A DNA stretch of 64,000 bases from Pseudopyrenochaeta lycopersici (taxonomy: Eukaryota; Ascomycota; Dothideomycetes; Pleosporales; Pseudopyrenochaetaceae): the NCBI GenBank assembly GCA_003313425.1, contig NHZP01000001.1:1426001-1490000 (forward strand). The letters are read 5' to 3'. The translations under genes and the position numbers were made by a program. Positions 1 through 9,730 of the stretch are shown here, piece after piece. The notes under the pieces are model-generated. The model was not told where the DNA came from. It did not search any database and was given only the letters and a program-made list of their open reading frames with translations. Numbering within the stretch: the stretch's first letter is position 1; each line of letters starts with the position of its first letter.

Positions 1-953
1 TGTCATTGCGAAGTAACGGTATGGGGCCACTTCGTCCCTTGGCATCACTGTTCGCAAGGATCCCACAGCAGGACTTAGATTTAGTTCCGGCATTACAAAA
101 TGTTCGTACTCTAGTTTGGGCAGGCTCCGAAATATCATTCAGCCTTGCTAGTCTACCCAAGCTAGAGCATCTTACTCTGGTCAGCCATTGCGTTTTCAAT
201 CGCTCAGTCGACCACCAGAAGATCTCGAATATCACTTCGCTGTCTCTCAATGCAGATACACGCATTCTTCTTCCGCCATGGCAAGTGGGGAGCCCGCACA
301 GGGTTCAACAACTATCCTTCTTCCTCGAGGGATGCCTATTTCTCAAAAAATTGGTTGTCGCAATTAATGATGTTCCAATTGCGCTTCGAACAAATGCCCT
401 CCTCGGCAAGCCTACAGAGGGGCAGATTGACATCCTAGTTGAGTCCATCGGAGAGGCAGTCCCCTCTTTAGAAGATCTTGAAATCGTCTTAGAGCAAGAG
501 GATAACAACTGGTGGCTCGATCATATTCAGCCTGTTACAGTTCTGCGTAATCTGACCAAGTTGAAGTCTATCAAAATGCCACAAAAATGTTTGCTCGGTG
601 ACGATCAAGCCAACACATCGATCGTGGCGAGGGGTATATATGAGCTATTGCCAGAGAGTCTCGAACGTCTCGAGCTTCAGTACCCAAGCAAGCACATACT
701 AAAGTTCTTTGAACATTTGATCCAGGAACGCAGATATTGCCCAAATCTGGAAAAGGTTGTTGTCCATTGCGCAAACTACGGTCAAGGGCTTCCCTATCAT
801 CAACAAGACGACGGTGGTATGCGAAAGATCTGGGAAGACAAGCAAGTCGGTAAAACGTTTCGCGAGGCAGGTATCAATGCAGACTTGCGCAACCAGGAGA
901 TGCATATTTCATATATGATGTCGGAACAACCTAAGCTGATTTCACACAGTTGA
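1..953 (+). CDS. F-box/leucine-rich-type hypothetical protein, C-terminal part (cut by the window edge)
   Basis: The frame is open from the first bases of the window and has no convincing start, so this is the 3' part of a gene beginning to the left. About 315 residues are visible, with stop at 951-953. Regular leucine-containing segments (LASLPKLEHLTLVSH, LTKLKSIKMP, LPESLERLELQYPSK) resemble the irregular LRR-like region that follows an F-box in many ascomycete proteins. No F-box is visible, so the family call is inferred from that pattern. Such proteins usually act as substrate adaptors of SCF ubiquitin ligases. It could instead be an F-box-less paralogue. No intron is apparent in the visible part. 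Confidence 0.55.
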   Translation, partial: SLRSNGMGPLRPLASLFARIPQQDLDLVPALQNVRTLVWAGSEISFSLASLPKLEHLTLVSHCVFNRSVDHQKISNITSLSLNADTRILLPPWQVGSPHRVQQLSFFLEGCLFLKKLVVAINDVPIALRTNALLGKPTEGQIDILVESIGEAVPSLEDLEIVLEQEDNNWWLDHIQPVTVLRNLTKLKSIKMPQKCLLGDDQANTSIVARGIYELLPESLERLELQYPSKHILKFFEHLIQERRYCPNLEKVVVHCANYGQGLPYHQQDDGGMRKIWEDKQVGKTFREAGINADLRNQEMHISYMMSEQPKLISHS

Positions 954-2403
954 GCAGCATTCACCTTCTGGTCAACCATGACATTTCCACTTAAACGTAT
1001 ATGGTTTCATACAGCTATAAAAAATATCAGAAGAAGTTTCGGAAGCTATTGCTATTGAAGGTTTCCACCAGGAGTTACTCGGAAGGGAATGGACTGGTCG
1101 AAATCCTTAATGGCCTCCTCTTCAGTATTCTTTATAGATAGTCTAGCATATGGTGAAGGTCACTATTAGCTTGCCTAGAAGCACATAATTCACGTTTTGG
1201 TGTCTTCATCTGAGCCGTCTCAACAAGTTTCGGAAAATTCGCTCGACTGGTGTTGCGCCTTCCGGGGCGTCAGGCTATATAGCTATATAAGTCAGCCTGT
1301 TTTTTTAAGGTCTATAGACTTACAAATGTGGTTGGAAATAAAATTGAGTGATTAGACCAAAGGGACACTTTTTATTTCCTTTGTGTTGAATCACGTTGTC
1401 CCATATACTCTGTTTAAGTCGAAGTTGGGTAATAAAAAATCTGCAAGAACCAGTAGTTCTTTCTTTCTCTTTCTCTCGCTGAACTTGCTTGCTTCTTCTT
1501 TGTATATGATTATCGGTGATAGCGCTTTCGTGATGTCCGCGCCTTAATGTTCGAGCACAACCTGAAATGTGAGACATTCGGACGGGGTTGGAAGGCCCTA
1601 CGGCGGCGCAGTTGTTTGTGCCCCGCTCCTTCATGACTGCGCCGCATGGGAGGAGGGGGAAGGTGAGTTAGCGCATTACGACTAGGATTAAGGGTAGGTA
1701 GTACATGTATTTATAACATTACCTTGAGGCGGTGCACATGTTTTGCCTCAAGCGCCGCAAACTACCCTCCACTACTCAGCCGTCCACTACTCACAGACCA
1801 CTTCCATCAAAGATGTCAGCAACTTCATGATGTTGGAAAAGCAATGAGACAACCCATTTAAGTTAATTCAGGCACGGTTTGTGGTCACTCGTCATCCGCG
1901 CAGATTAACAGTATTGACCTCAACACTGATCAAATTATACCAACACACTGCATTCAATGTTATTCCAACTATGCAATGAAAGCCAAAACAGCGTTGGAAT
2001 AATCATTCCTCTTGCTGAAATTATCGGCGTCAAGTTCGAGCGGTGTGTATATTTGAGCCTGAACTCGCAGACCTCGGAATGGACAGCCCTCCCTCGATAA
2101 GAACTTGAGGCACTTCCTGACAATCGAAATGGTGCCAGAGAAAAGAAGTGGCGAATGTTCATTACAAATGGAATATTACTAGGTTACTGGCTTGGCTGTT
2201 TGTGTCTCATTGTGGCGATAAGCCTGAAAGGATCTCTATCCCTGCTGGTACCAATCAAGTACCATGACGCCCAAGCGGTTGAGTGTGCGGATTTGGGGGC
2301 CATATGCAATAGCAGTCACAAGAGTCAGGGTGCCTGATCATGCTTAAAACTCAACCACATCCACCTAATTTGGGCTACTCCCCATGTTCGCACGATTCCA
2401 ACC
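954..2403. other. Intergenic, no supported gene
   Basis: AT-rich stretch between the F-box-like gene and the secreted-protein gene. Short open frames lack coding character. A small imperfect hairpin lies at 1271-1299: CAGGCT and AGCCTG flank a perfect 14-bp palindrome TATATAGCTATATA, followed by a T-run. No other structure was seen. Confidence 0.5.
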
Positions 2404-3280
2404 ATGAAGCTAGCCGCTATAGCCATAGTGCTCTGCCATCTCGTTCTCGCTATCGATGCATTGCCACTCAACCTCGAGTTCCAATGTACTTTTTGGTTTT
2501 GTCGCCCAAGTTCCTCAAAGTCTTATGGTGGCAAAGACGTAGAATGCGATAAGATCGCGAAATACAGTGTTGAATGGTTTATCGACCACGCCTCAAGTAC
2601 TACGAAGCCGAAACCTGCGACTTGTCTGTTCTACACGCGAGGGTTAAGCCTGAAGGCGCAGTACTACGCGAAGAAGAAGTCATATCCACAGCTGACGACG
2701 ATATGGGTATGCGGTTTCGCTTGCTGCTAGTACCCTTCCTCTCCGCTGATTTGTACAGGATGTTTGGCCAAGAACCTATTATAATAAGAAGATAAACACC
2801 AAGAATCCGCTCCGCTGCATCATGCAGCAGAAAGAAACCGACCAGAGAATGTATTTCGAAAACATGTCAAAGGCCTTTGCTTCACTATGTGACGTTTTTG
2901 CCACCGTAATGGACGCCTCCGTCGCTCCAAATAACAGGTCCTTCGACACGGTGAACAAAGCCGGCATCTGGTTCAAGACAGAGTTCCCGATGCTGCAAAA
3001 GGGTTACCTTAGAAATAAAGTGAACCAAATTGAGGCAATCTCTCCGGATGGGCTGACCGTATTCCCCTACTGGACGAGATCGAATACCGCCGCGACGAGC
3101 GCTGACGATGTACCAACGAATAAGAATAGTGCAAGTGATAATAAATATACGTTAGGGAAGGTAGCTGATGGAAACAATGACATAAGTGACAACGATCAGG
3201 ATGACATATATCCTGGTTGGTGGGATGAGGACGGTGTGCTCGACCAGAAGGAGCTTGAGGACTGGCAGTCCGATCTCTGA
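2404..3280 (+). CDS. Small secreted Cys-containing protein, effector-like (two exons)
   Basis: Exons 2404-2706 and 2759-3280 flank a 52-nt GTATGC...ACAG intron and give a 274-residue protein. Residues 1-19 (MKLAAIAIVLCHLVLAIDA) form a clear signal peptide. The mature chain has six cysteines (about 28, 33, 48, 74, 121, 145), enough for three disulfides, and a strongly acidic tail rich in Asp, Asn and Trp (residues about 230-274). I do not recognise a family. Secretion, an even cysteine number and an accessory neighbourhood bordered by an AT-biased gap and an NLR gene fit an effector-like or antimicrobial secreted protein, which is inference. The splice keeps the frame and joins TTIW to DVWPRTYY. 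Without splicing the first exon stops seven codons later. Confidence 0.7.
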
Positions 3281-4610
3281 TTGGGCAATGCGTTAGGCTT
3301 CTATCTCTTTCATGGTATTTCTGCTTCTTAATGTAACGTGCCTCACTGCGTAGCGAGACACACTCTGTGGCGAGACAAATGAGGGGTACTTTAACTTTCA
3401 GCAACCGGAAAGCTAATGCGCACAACGAATATTGCTATAATTCTACGAAAATAATCCGCTGTAGCTAATTCTGAATGTCGATGAACCACTTTGCCTAAAA
3501 ATTACGTTCGCATCGTCGCCTCCGCGCCTAATTTATACAGAGCCTTATGTCGTAGCATAACAGGCTTCCCTCCTCACAGCGCCAACCCCTAAGCCTTTTT
3601 CGCTCTTAATTTTTGTAGAATAGCCTTATCCTAGCCGCACAACATCCCTCCAATACTAGGAAGTCATCATCAGCCCTATACGCGCTGCGGGGCGCAATTT
3701 CATGCAGCGCCGCCCCGTCAATTAGTACTTTCAGCAGAAGCGAACCACCAATCCAGGGGAATGCGAGATAACCCTAGAGCATTACTAATCTAACTCAGGA
3801 TTAGGAGCAGTGCTAAGGACCCTCAGTGCCACGGCGCTTGTCAGTCTAAACGTAGACACATACTATTACAACGCCCTTAAGCTCCAAAATCCGCTGTTAT
3901 TCTCTCCGCTAACTAAACAAAAGACCTAATCAAGCCCTACCCCATCCTCATGCTTCTTAAGTCCACCAGCACCAATTCTTAGACTAAGCAGCAGCCGAGC
4001 TCTAGGCAGCTCATTAAAGGGGAATGCAATATAATAGGAAGGATACAAGCTAAGATAGAGCGCGACGGGCCTAGAAATTAAAGCCTGCGCTTTAGTAAGT
4101 AGGTTCAACCAAGCGCTACTAGCAAAATGCCGTCGTTACAAGCGCATACAAAGGTAAAAAGGCTCTTACGTGAGCACTGCAATCGTTAGGGCTGTAGAGA
4201 GGTGCAGAGTCTTAGATTATTCATGTTCGTAAAGGATAAGTGCTGGCAGAGCTGTAATAGTGGCTATGCTTAGCAAGCCACTACGCTATCTAGGGCTGCA
4301 TGATGTCCTCTATTACCAGAAATAATCCTTATGTCTCTTCGCAATGCCATCCATTCCAGACGATCATGACAAGGTCATGACCGGTGCGGTTCGGCCCTCC
4401 TCCTTGCTAGCTGTGGCGAGTTGAAGTATCGTATACACTTAACTTTAGCTTACAAAATTAGCTAAAATAGCTATTTTAAGATATTTGCTGTCATTCAATG
4501 CTATTCAACATATCTACCTAACAAAATGGAATCACAACGGCGTTAAGAAGGCAAGCATGTACCGAAACACAACGGTAATAGGTAGGGAATTAATTAGGTT
4601 TGCGAATAGC
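3281..4610. other. AT-biased gap, probable decayed repeat
   Basis: No gene is visible. From about 3430 to 4500 the DNA is dense in TA dinucleotides and stop codons in all frames, with islands of GC-rich sequence, as expected for an old repeat mutated by RIP (repeat-induced point mutation). I could not identify the parent element. A segment at 3344-3404 has a diverged copy at 26148-26209. Confidence 0.4.
3344..3404 (+). repeat. Dispersed degenerate repeat, copy 1
   Basis: About 60 bp beginning CACTGCGTAGCGAGA and ending ACTTTCAGCAA align with 26148-26209 in the same orientation, with few differences. Several differences are C/T or G/A, as RIP would leave. It is probably a fragment of a larger dispersed element. 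Confidence 0.5.
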
Positions 4611-7600
4611 TTATTGATTAAAGTTTGGGTACGACCGCAGGAGCTGGACCACCGCCTTGTGTCCGTTCTGTGCCGCCCACCATAGCGGCGCCTGTCCATA
4701 GTGATCCTTCGAGTCGACGTCAACCTTGCCTGTGTCGAGCAGCATCTTGACCACCGCCTCGTGTCCGTTCTTTGCCGCCCACCATAGCGGCGTCCGTCCA
4801 TCGTGATCCTTTGAGTCGACATCAACCTTGCCTGTGTCGAGCAGCATCTTGACCACCGCCTCGTGTCCGTTCTGTGCCGCCCACGATAGCGGCGTCTGTC
4901 CGGCCAGATTCTTCGAGTCGACATCAACCTTGCCTGTGTCGAGCAGCATCTTGACCACCGCCTCGTGTCCGTTCTTTGCCGCCCACGATAGCGTCGTCTG
5001 TCCATAGTGATCCTTCGAGTCGACATCAACCTTGCCTGTGTCGAGCAGCATCTTGACCACCGCCTCGTGTCCGTTCTTTGCCGCCCACGATAGCGTCGTC
5101 TGTCCATAGTGATCCTTCGAGTCGACATCAACCTTGCCTGTGTCGAGCAGCATCTTGACCACCGCCTCGTGTCCGTTCTTTGCTGCCCACGATAGCAGCG
5201 TCTGTCCATCGTGATCCTTTGAGTCGACATCAACCTTGCCTGTGTCGAGCAGCATCTTGACCACCGCCTCGTGTCCGTTCTGTGCCGCCCACGATAGCGG
5301 CGTCCGTCCGGCCAGATTCTTCGAGTCGACATCAACCTTGCCTGTGTCGAGCAGCATCTTGACCACCGCCTCGTGTCCGTTCTTTGCCGCCCACCATAGC
5401 GGCGTCCGTCCGTACTGATCCTTCGAGTCGACGCCAACCTTGCCTGTGTCGAGCAGCATCTTGACCACCGCCTCGTGTCCGTTCTTTGCTGCCCACGATA
5501 GCAGCGTCTGTCCATCGTGATCCTTTGAGTCGACATCAACCTTGCCTGTGTCGAGCAGCATCTTGACCACCGCCTCGTGTCCGTTCTTTGCCGCCCACCA
5601 TAGCGGCGTCTGTCCGTACTGATCCTTCGAGTCGACGCCAACCTTGCCTGTGTCGAGCAGCATCTTGACCACCGCCTCGTGTCCGTTCTGTGCCGCCCAC
5701 CATAGCGGCGTCTGTTCATAGTGATCCTTCGAATCGACGCCAACCTTGCCTGTGTCGAGCAGCATCTTGACCACCGCCTCGTGTCCGTTCTTTGCCGCCC
5801 ACCATAGCGGCGTCTGTCCGTACTGATCCTTCGAGTCGACATCAACCTTGCCTGTGTCGAGCAGCATCTTGACCACCGCCTCGTGTCCGTTCTTTGCCGC
5901 CCACGATAGCGGCGTCCGTCCGTATTGATCCTTCGAGTCAAAGTCTACCTTGTCACCTTCAAGAATCGAACAGACTATTCTCTTGTATCCAAACTCCGCT
6001 GAATACGAAAGGGTAGTCCTACGTTTTAAGAATGTGAAATCACGCCCAATCTTCGTTTGGTTGCACTCCTCATAGTAGTTATGTGTGTTTCTTTCGCAAA
6101 GTTGTGGTTTAACAGGCTTCATTACTAGGCCTTTGAGCAATGCGTTTACAGCCTCTTTGCTCCCAGTCGCCATGGCAGCAAAAACGGGACATCCATAACG
6201 CTCGATTTCGACTTCTAAACAAGAAATAGGATGAGGAAGTGCTCCGATAAGGTGTGGCATATTGTGCTCTCCGAGTACATATAGAAGACTCACATCTTGC
6301 GAGTGCCTGCGTATTTCACGCTTCTCAAATAGGTTGCCAAGTCGAACCCATTGAGGGAGCGGGAAGTTCTCGAGAAACTGTGCCTGGGATACGCCGCCTC
6401 CTTCTGCCGCATTGGCATGATAAAGCACATTACTTATAGCATATTCTAGGAAGGGGAATGATCTATCAACTGCTTTACGAATGTCTGCGGCTTGTGGAGT
6501 TGACGCTTTAGGAAGGCTTTCGGAAATTTTCAATGGAGTATGGATGTCCACGCTTAGGTAGTTGAGGCAGCATTGTTTTAACCGCTCATGGCTTTGGCCC
6601 TGGAGGTTGCGACTAAGATCAGACCATACACTGCTGAGGCCGTCTTCTTTCAGAAGAAAGTCCCGCACGGACTCGTGAATGAATTGGACTTTCTGAAGCT
6701 TGGATGTTGTAATCTCTGTTAGTCCTTTAGAGGAGTCGAGTATGAATCTCTTAATTACGTCCTTCGTAATATTCCCAGGATCCCACATTGATACTGCATC
6801 TGGTTCGACTCCAGAGAGGATAGCGAAGTATAACTGCTCAGGACTCAGCGGCTGCTTTGCGAAAAGCACCCATTGAATGCACAGTATCAACTCGTCTCTA
6901 TTGTATGAGTCGCGCGTCAAGATGTCGCGAAACAGCTCGTGCAAGTCGCCTGGAATCTCTTGTAGTCTCCGACGGAGTGCATGAACCCGGCCGCGATCGT
7001 GCTCTTTGTTTAGGATACCTACGACTAGAACAACCCACATGAAGATTCCTGATGCCTTTTCTTGAAGTTCGCCTCGGATGTGCTGCGCGATTTTACTGTG
7101 CCCAATCTTTAACTCGCTCTCTAGATAGTTGGTAATGTCCTGCGTGTGCCCTTCTTGACCTTCTAGCACCAGATCTAACCCTTTAGTGATTGTAATGTGT
7201 GGGTAATGTCTGCTCGTAAAACAGACTTGAAATTGAATCCTAGACGACAGAGCAAGCTCACCAATGCGCTCAAAGAACGATACCATGTCGCGTATCTGCT
7301 CTTCTGCGCATTCATCTAAGGCATCGACAAAGCAAACGACTGAAAACTCTCTCAAACTCAGGATAGTATCCTCTAGCAGTGTCTTAAGTGATTCAATGCT
7401 CCATTGGTAGTTTGTGCCAGTGCTCGACGCCGAGAACCTGAGCCCGTCGAAGACACTCTGGAGAGCGGGAATTTGTTCAAAAAGTTGCAGTAATAGCGAT
7501 CTATATGTTCCGATCGTTAATTTTTCGAGATCCTCGCCTCGCGCATTGAAGAAGAAAGAGATCAAAATCTTATCCTTCATCGTTTTCTGAGCGTTGGCGA

Positions 7601-8582
7601 GAGCAAACTTCATCAACGTGGATTTTCCCGTTCCTGGCTTCCCTCTGATCCACAGTAGTCCGTGATGTTCGCTAAGCTTCGTGCTGTCGAGCCAGTCGAG
7701 GTATTCTGACTTATGTAACAGCCATCTGCATGTCTTGGCGTGCGCAGTCTTGATGCTCATTTGGCGGGCATCGATCTGTTCAAATCTTAACGAGTCCAAG
7801 AGGGTTTTTTTTTGCTCTTCGCTTAGTGGCACGACTTCTTTGTTCAAGTACTCTCCGATCTCTTTTCGAAGTCGTCTCAATGCATTTTCCCGTCCCTCTC
7901 CATACAGCAGTGGCATATAAATGTTGAACATGCCTAATAGACAGTATACCTCATCTTCCTCGCGCTTTGTTTCGCGCTTTTTTGCCCATATAAACCGCTC
8001 GTCTACGCTGAATTGTGACAACTGTTTTCCTCGGAGAGCATCAACGGCGATTCCTGTTGTTTCGCAGATGGTTTGCTCCATTGATGTCTTGTTGCCGAGA
8101 TATTCCGCTTCATTGGAGAAGAACTCAACTGATACTGGCGCGATAAGTTCTTGAAGAGTCCAGCCTCGCGTAAACCATCTGCTGTTTCTGAAGGCTGGTT
8201 TCCATCTCGACGAGCCCAGGTCGTCCCCATCTGAAGAATTGCGTAAAACGTCAGAGAGATACACGTAGCATCTTTTCGCATTCTGATACCAGCGGAACAT
8301 CGAGTTAATCGCTTCTTGTAGCTCTGCACTGCTTGACTTGTCGATGCAGCAGGTATCTATCCAGGAGTATCGGAGGCCGTCTCTTGCAGCTCGTTCCACG
8401 CAAAAGCGAACCTTGCGGTAGCCAGGTTTGCTTTTGGCTCCATCGCTCCTCAAATCTTGGAAAGTAATCTCATCGCTATCTTGACCCCATGTATGCGACA
8501 GAATCGCATAGGGTGGAATGTCGTTCCCTACGCACTCTACAAGGCTGAATTCCCCGTCCTCATCAAGCTGCAAAAGCCGCAT
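4611..8582 (-). CDS. HET-NACHT-ankyrin NLR (STAND) receptor, candidate incompatibility protein
   Basis: A single exon encodes 1323 residues. The HET domain occupies about residues 25-150 (YAILSHTWG, YSWIDTCCID, GWTLQELIAP) and continues to LLGMFNIYMPLLYGEG near 215-230. The NACHT NTPase has Walker A GKPGTGKST at 314-322 and Walker B VVCFVDALDEC at 415-425. Residues 880-1323 are 13 ankyrin repeats of 34 residues, nearly identical from start to end. Fungal HET-NACHT-repeat proteins are cell-death receptors in heterokaryon incompatibility: repeats sense a ligand, NACHT oligomerises and HET triggers death. Known examples mostly carry WD40 repeats and this one has ankyrins. The near identity implies ongoing repeat exchange, so copy number probably differs between strains. 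The allelic partner is not visible here. Confidence 0.93.
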   Translation of the reverse strand: MRLLQLDEDGEFSLVECVGNDIPPYAILSHTWGQDSDEITFQDLRSDGAKSKPGYRKVRFCVERAARDGLRYSWIDTCCIDKSSSAELQEAINSMFRWYQNAKRCYVYLSDVLRNSSDGDDLGSSRWKPAFRNSRWFTRGWTLQELIAPVSVEFFSNEAEYLGNKTSMEQTICETTGIAVDALRGKQLSQFSVDERFIWAKKRETKREEDEVYCLLGMFNIYMPLLYGEGRENALRRLRKEIGEYLNKEVVPLSEEQKKTLLDSLRFEQIDARQMSIKTAHAKTCRWLLHKSEYLDWLDSTKLSEHHGLLWIRGKPGTGKSTLMKFALANAQKTMKDKILISFFFNARGEDLEKLTIGTYRSLLLQLFEQIPALQSVFDGLRFSASSTGTNYQWSIESLKTLLEDTILSLREFSVVCFVDALDECAEEQIRDMVSFFERIGELALSSRIQFQVCFTSRHYPHITITKGLDLVLEGQEGHTQDITNYLESELKIGHSKIAQHIRGELQEKASGIFMWVVLVVGILNKEHDRGRVHALRRRLQEIPGDLHELFRDILTRDSYNRDELILCIQWVLFAKQPLSPEQLYFAILSGVEPDAVSMWDPGNITKDVIKRFILDSSKGLTEITTSKLQKVQFIHESVRDFLLKEDGLSSVWSDLSRNLQGQSHERLKQCCLNYLSVDIHTPLKISESLPKASTPQAADIRKAVDRSFPFLEYAISNVLYHANAAEGGGVSQAQFLENFPLPQWVRLGNLFEKREIRRHSQDVSLLYVLGEHNMPHLIGALPHPISCLEVEIERYGCPVFAAMATGSKEAVNALLKGLVMKPVKPQLCERNTHNYYEECNQTKIGRDFTFLKRRTTLSYSAEFGYKRIVCSILEGDKVDFDSKDQYGRTPLSWAAKNGHEAVVKMLLDTGKVDVDSKDQYGQTPLWWAAKNGHEAVVKMLLDTGKVGVDSKDHYEQTPLWWAAQNGHEAVVKMLLDTGKVGVDSKDQYGQTPLWWAAKNGHEAVVKMLLDTGKVDVDSKDHDGQTLLSWAAKNGHEAVVKMLLDTGKVGVDSKDQYGRTPLWWAAKNGHEAVVKMLLDTGKVDVDSKNLAGRTPLSWAAQNGHEAVVKMLLDTGKVDVDSKDHDGQTLLSWAAKNGHEAVVKMLLDTGKVDVDSKDHYGQTTLSWAAKNGHEAVVKMLLDTGKVDVDSKDHYGQTTLSWAAKNGHEAVVKMLLDTGKVDVDSKNLAGQTPLSWAAQNGHEAVVKMLLDTGKVDVDSKDHDGRTPLWWAAKNGHEAVVKMLLDTGKVDVDSKDHYGQAPLWWAAQNGHKAVVQLLRSYPNFNQ
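4614..5945 (-). repeat. Tandem array of 13 near-identical 102-bp ankyrin repeats
   Basis: Thirteen 34-codon units end the HET-NACHT gene. The second half of each unit (NGHEAVVKMLLDTGKV) is invariant in twelve copies; only the last unit is degenerate (NGHKAVVQLLRSYPNFNQ). Variation is confined to repeat positions 1 (D/G), 6 (D/N), 7 (Q/H/L), 8 (Y/D/A), 10 (R/Q), 12 (P/L/T), 14 (S/W) and 18 (K/Q), apart from one-off changes at 2, 9 and 11. Units 9 and 10 encode identical peptides, as do units 5 and 8 apart from position 1, which points to recent duplication. Short-read assembly of this block may be unreliable. Confidence 0.95.
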
Positions 8583-9730
8583 CGAGAAGGGACTACTGGA
8601 TTTGATTGCTAGATACTACGAGCGTAAGTAAAGACAGCCTGCGCAGATCAAGCAGCTGAGAAACTGTATCAACCAGAACTACATGGGTGAATAGAGAGAG
8701 CATCCAGGCCGACCAGGCTGAATGTGGTGACCAGTGCATTGTGGCTGAGCTCCGACGAACTCGCATCACGTGAGTAGCCCCCCTCGCTCCGTTGAAGTAG
8801 ACTAACATTAAGAGCGACTGTCCGCCCTCTGATACCCCCAATTGTATATTGTCTGTGTTTGAAGCTATTACATAGAGTTTTTACATATAACATACGGATA
8901 TTTTTCTTCGTCATTTCAGACAACAAGACCCAGGTAGCCGATTCACCTGACCCCTAGTCTTCGTCACTAAGAAAGTTGTGGCACAGGTCCCCGTCAAGCT
9001 CTTATCGTATTTCCTCACGAAGCCTCGATAGCTTGACTCCACCTTCCTCCTCTTCCTCCATTAGCTCCAATGCCGACCAGACCCATAGTTTGTACTCGGG
9101 CAGCAGTCAATAACCTCCACATACTCTGCACTACCAAACGCTTTTCATCGACACGAACCCTGTTCAGGCCTACGAAGCTCGTCCCCAATGCCCACATATC
9201 AGCGCTCTCCTTCCACATTTCCAGCTCTAGGCTGACCTTGATCACTGTTCAGGAGAAGCGAGGTAGCGCGTAAGCGACAGCTGTGCTGTGTTCGCTTCAC
9301 CATTCAGCGCTCTTCTTGATATGCATCCAACAAAACCTCCTATCAGCAGTCGTATCTGCAAACCAAACTGACAGGTTCGTATTCACCAGTAGTAAAGATC
9401 TAGATGTAGTATTGCAGTGAAAACGTTGGTGTGGTCGACAAAGTATCTTCTTTCCTGATACAAGTCTACTGGCTAAAGCACATATAATGATCTTCGAAAT
9501 ATGGCAGAAATGAACCTGGTGTAAGTAGAGAAAATCACTGTATAACGCGAATCGATGTGGTGACGACGAAAAGTCAGGACAGGTTGTTTAATGCGTAGCA
9601 AGAATGAACGCGCGGGAGGTGGATACACCTCAACCGAGTCGATGAGAATCTAAATAAGCCGAGGAATAAAGTCAATGTAACTCAAAATCGAAGTGACGAA
9701 GGTCTTTTTCACAATCGTGGTGTTCGCTGT
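8583..9730. other. Intergenic region between divergent NLR upstream region and GNAT 3' end
   Basis: Holds the promoter side of the HET-NACHT-ankyrin gene and the 3' flank of the acetyltransferase gene. Small open frames here show no coding character. No repeat or RNA gene was recognised. Confidence 0.45.

Noticed and set aside
1271..1299. Hairpin with T-run resembling an intrinsic terminator or a small RNA
   Set aside because: Such terminators are bacterial; in fungal AT-rich DNA a short palindrome is expected by chance, and no promoter-like box or conserved RNA structure is seen.
4532..5941. A 469-codon open frame antisense-overlapping the ankyrin array in another frame, rich in Arg and repeated
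   Set aside because: The 102-bp repeat length is a multiple of three, so one stop-free alternative frame stays open throughout the array. Composition (Arg/Cys/Thr runs) and lack of homology make it a shadow of the HET-NACHT-ankyrin gene.
4614..5945. Tandem direct repeats that could suggest a CRISPR array or satellite
   Set aside because: The repeats are contiguous, encode ankyrin units in one frame, lack spacers, and the genome is eukaryotic.
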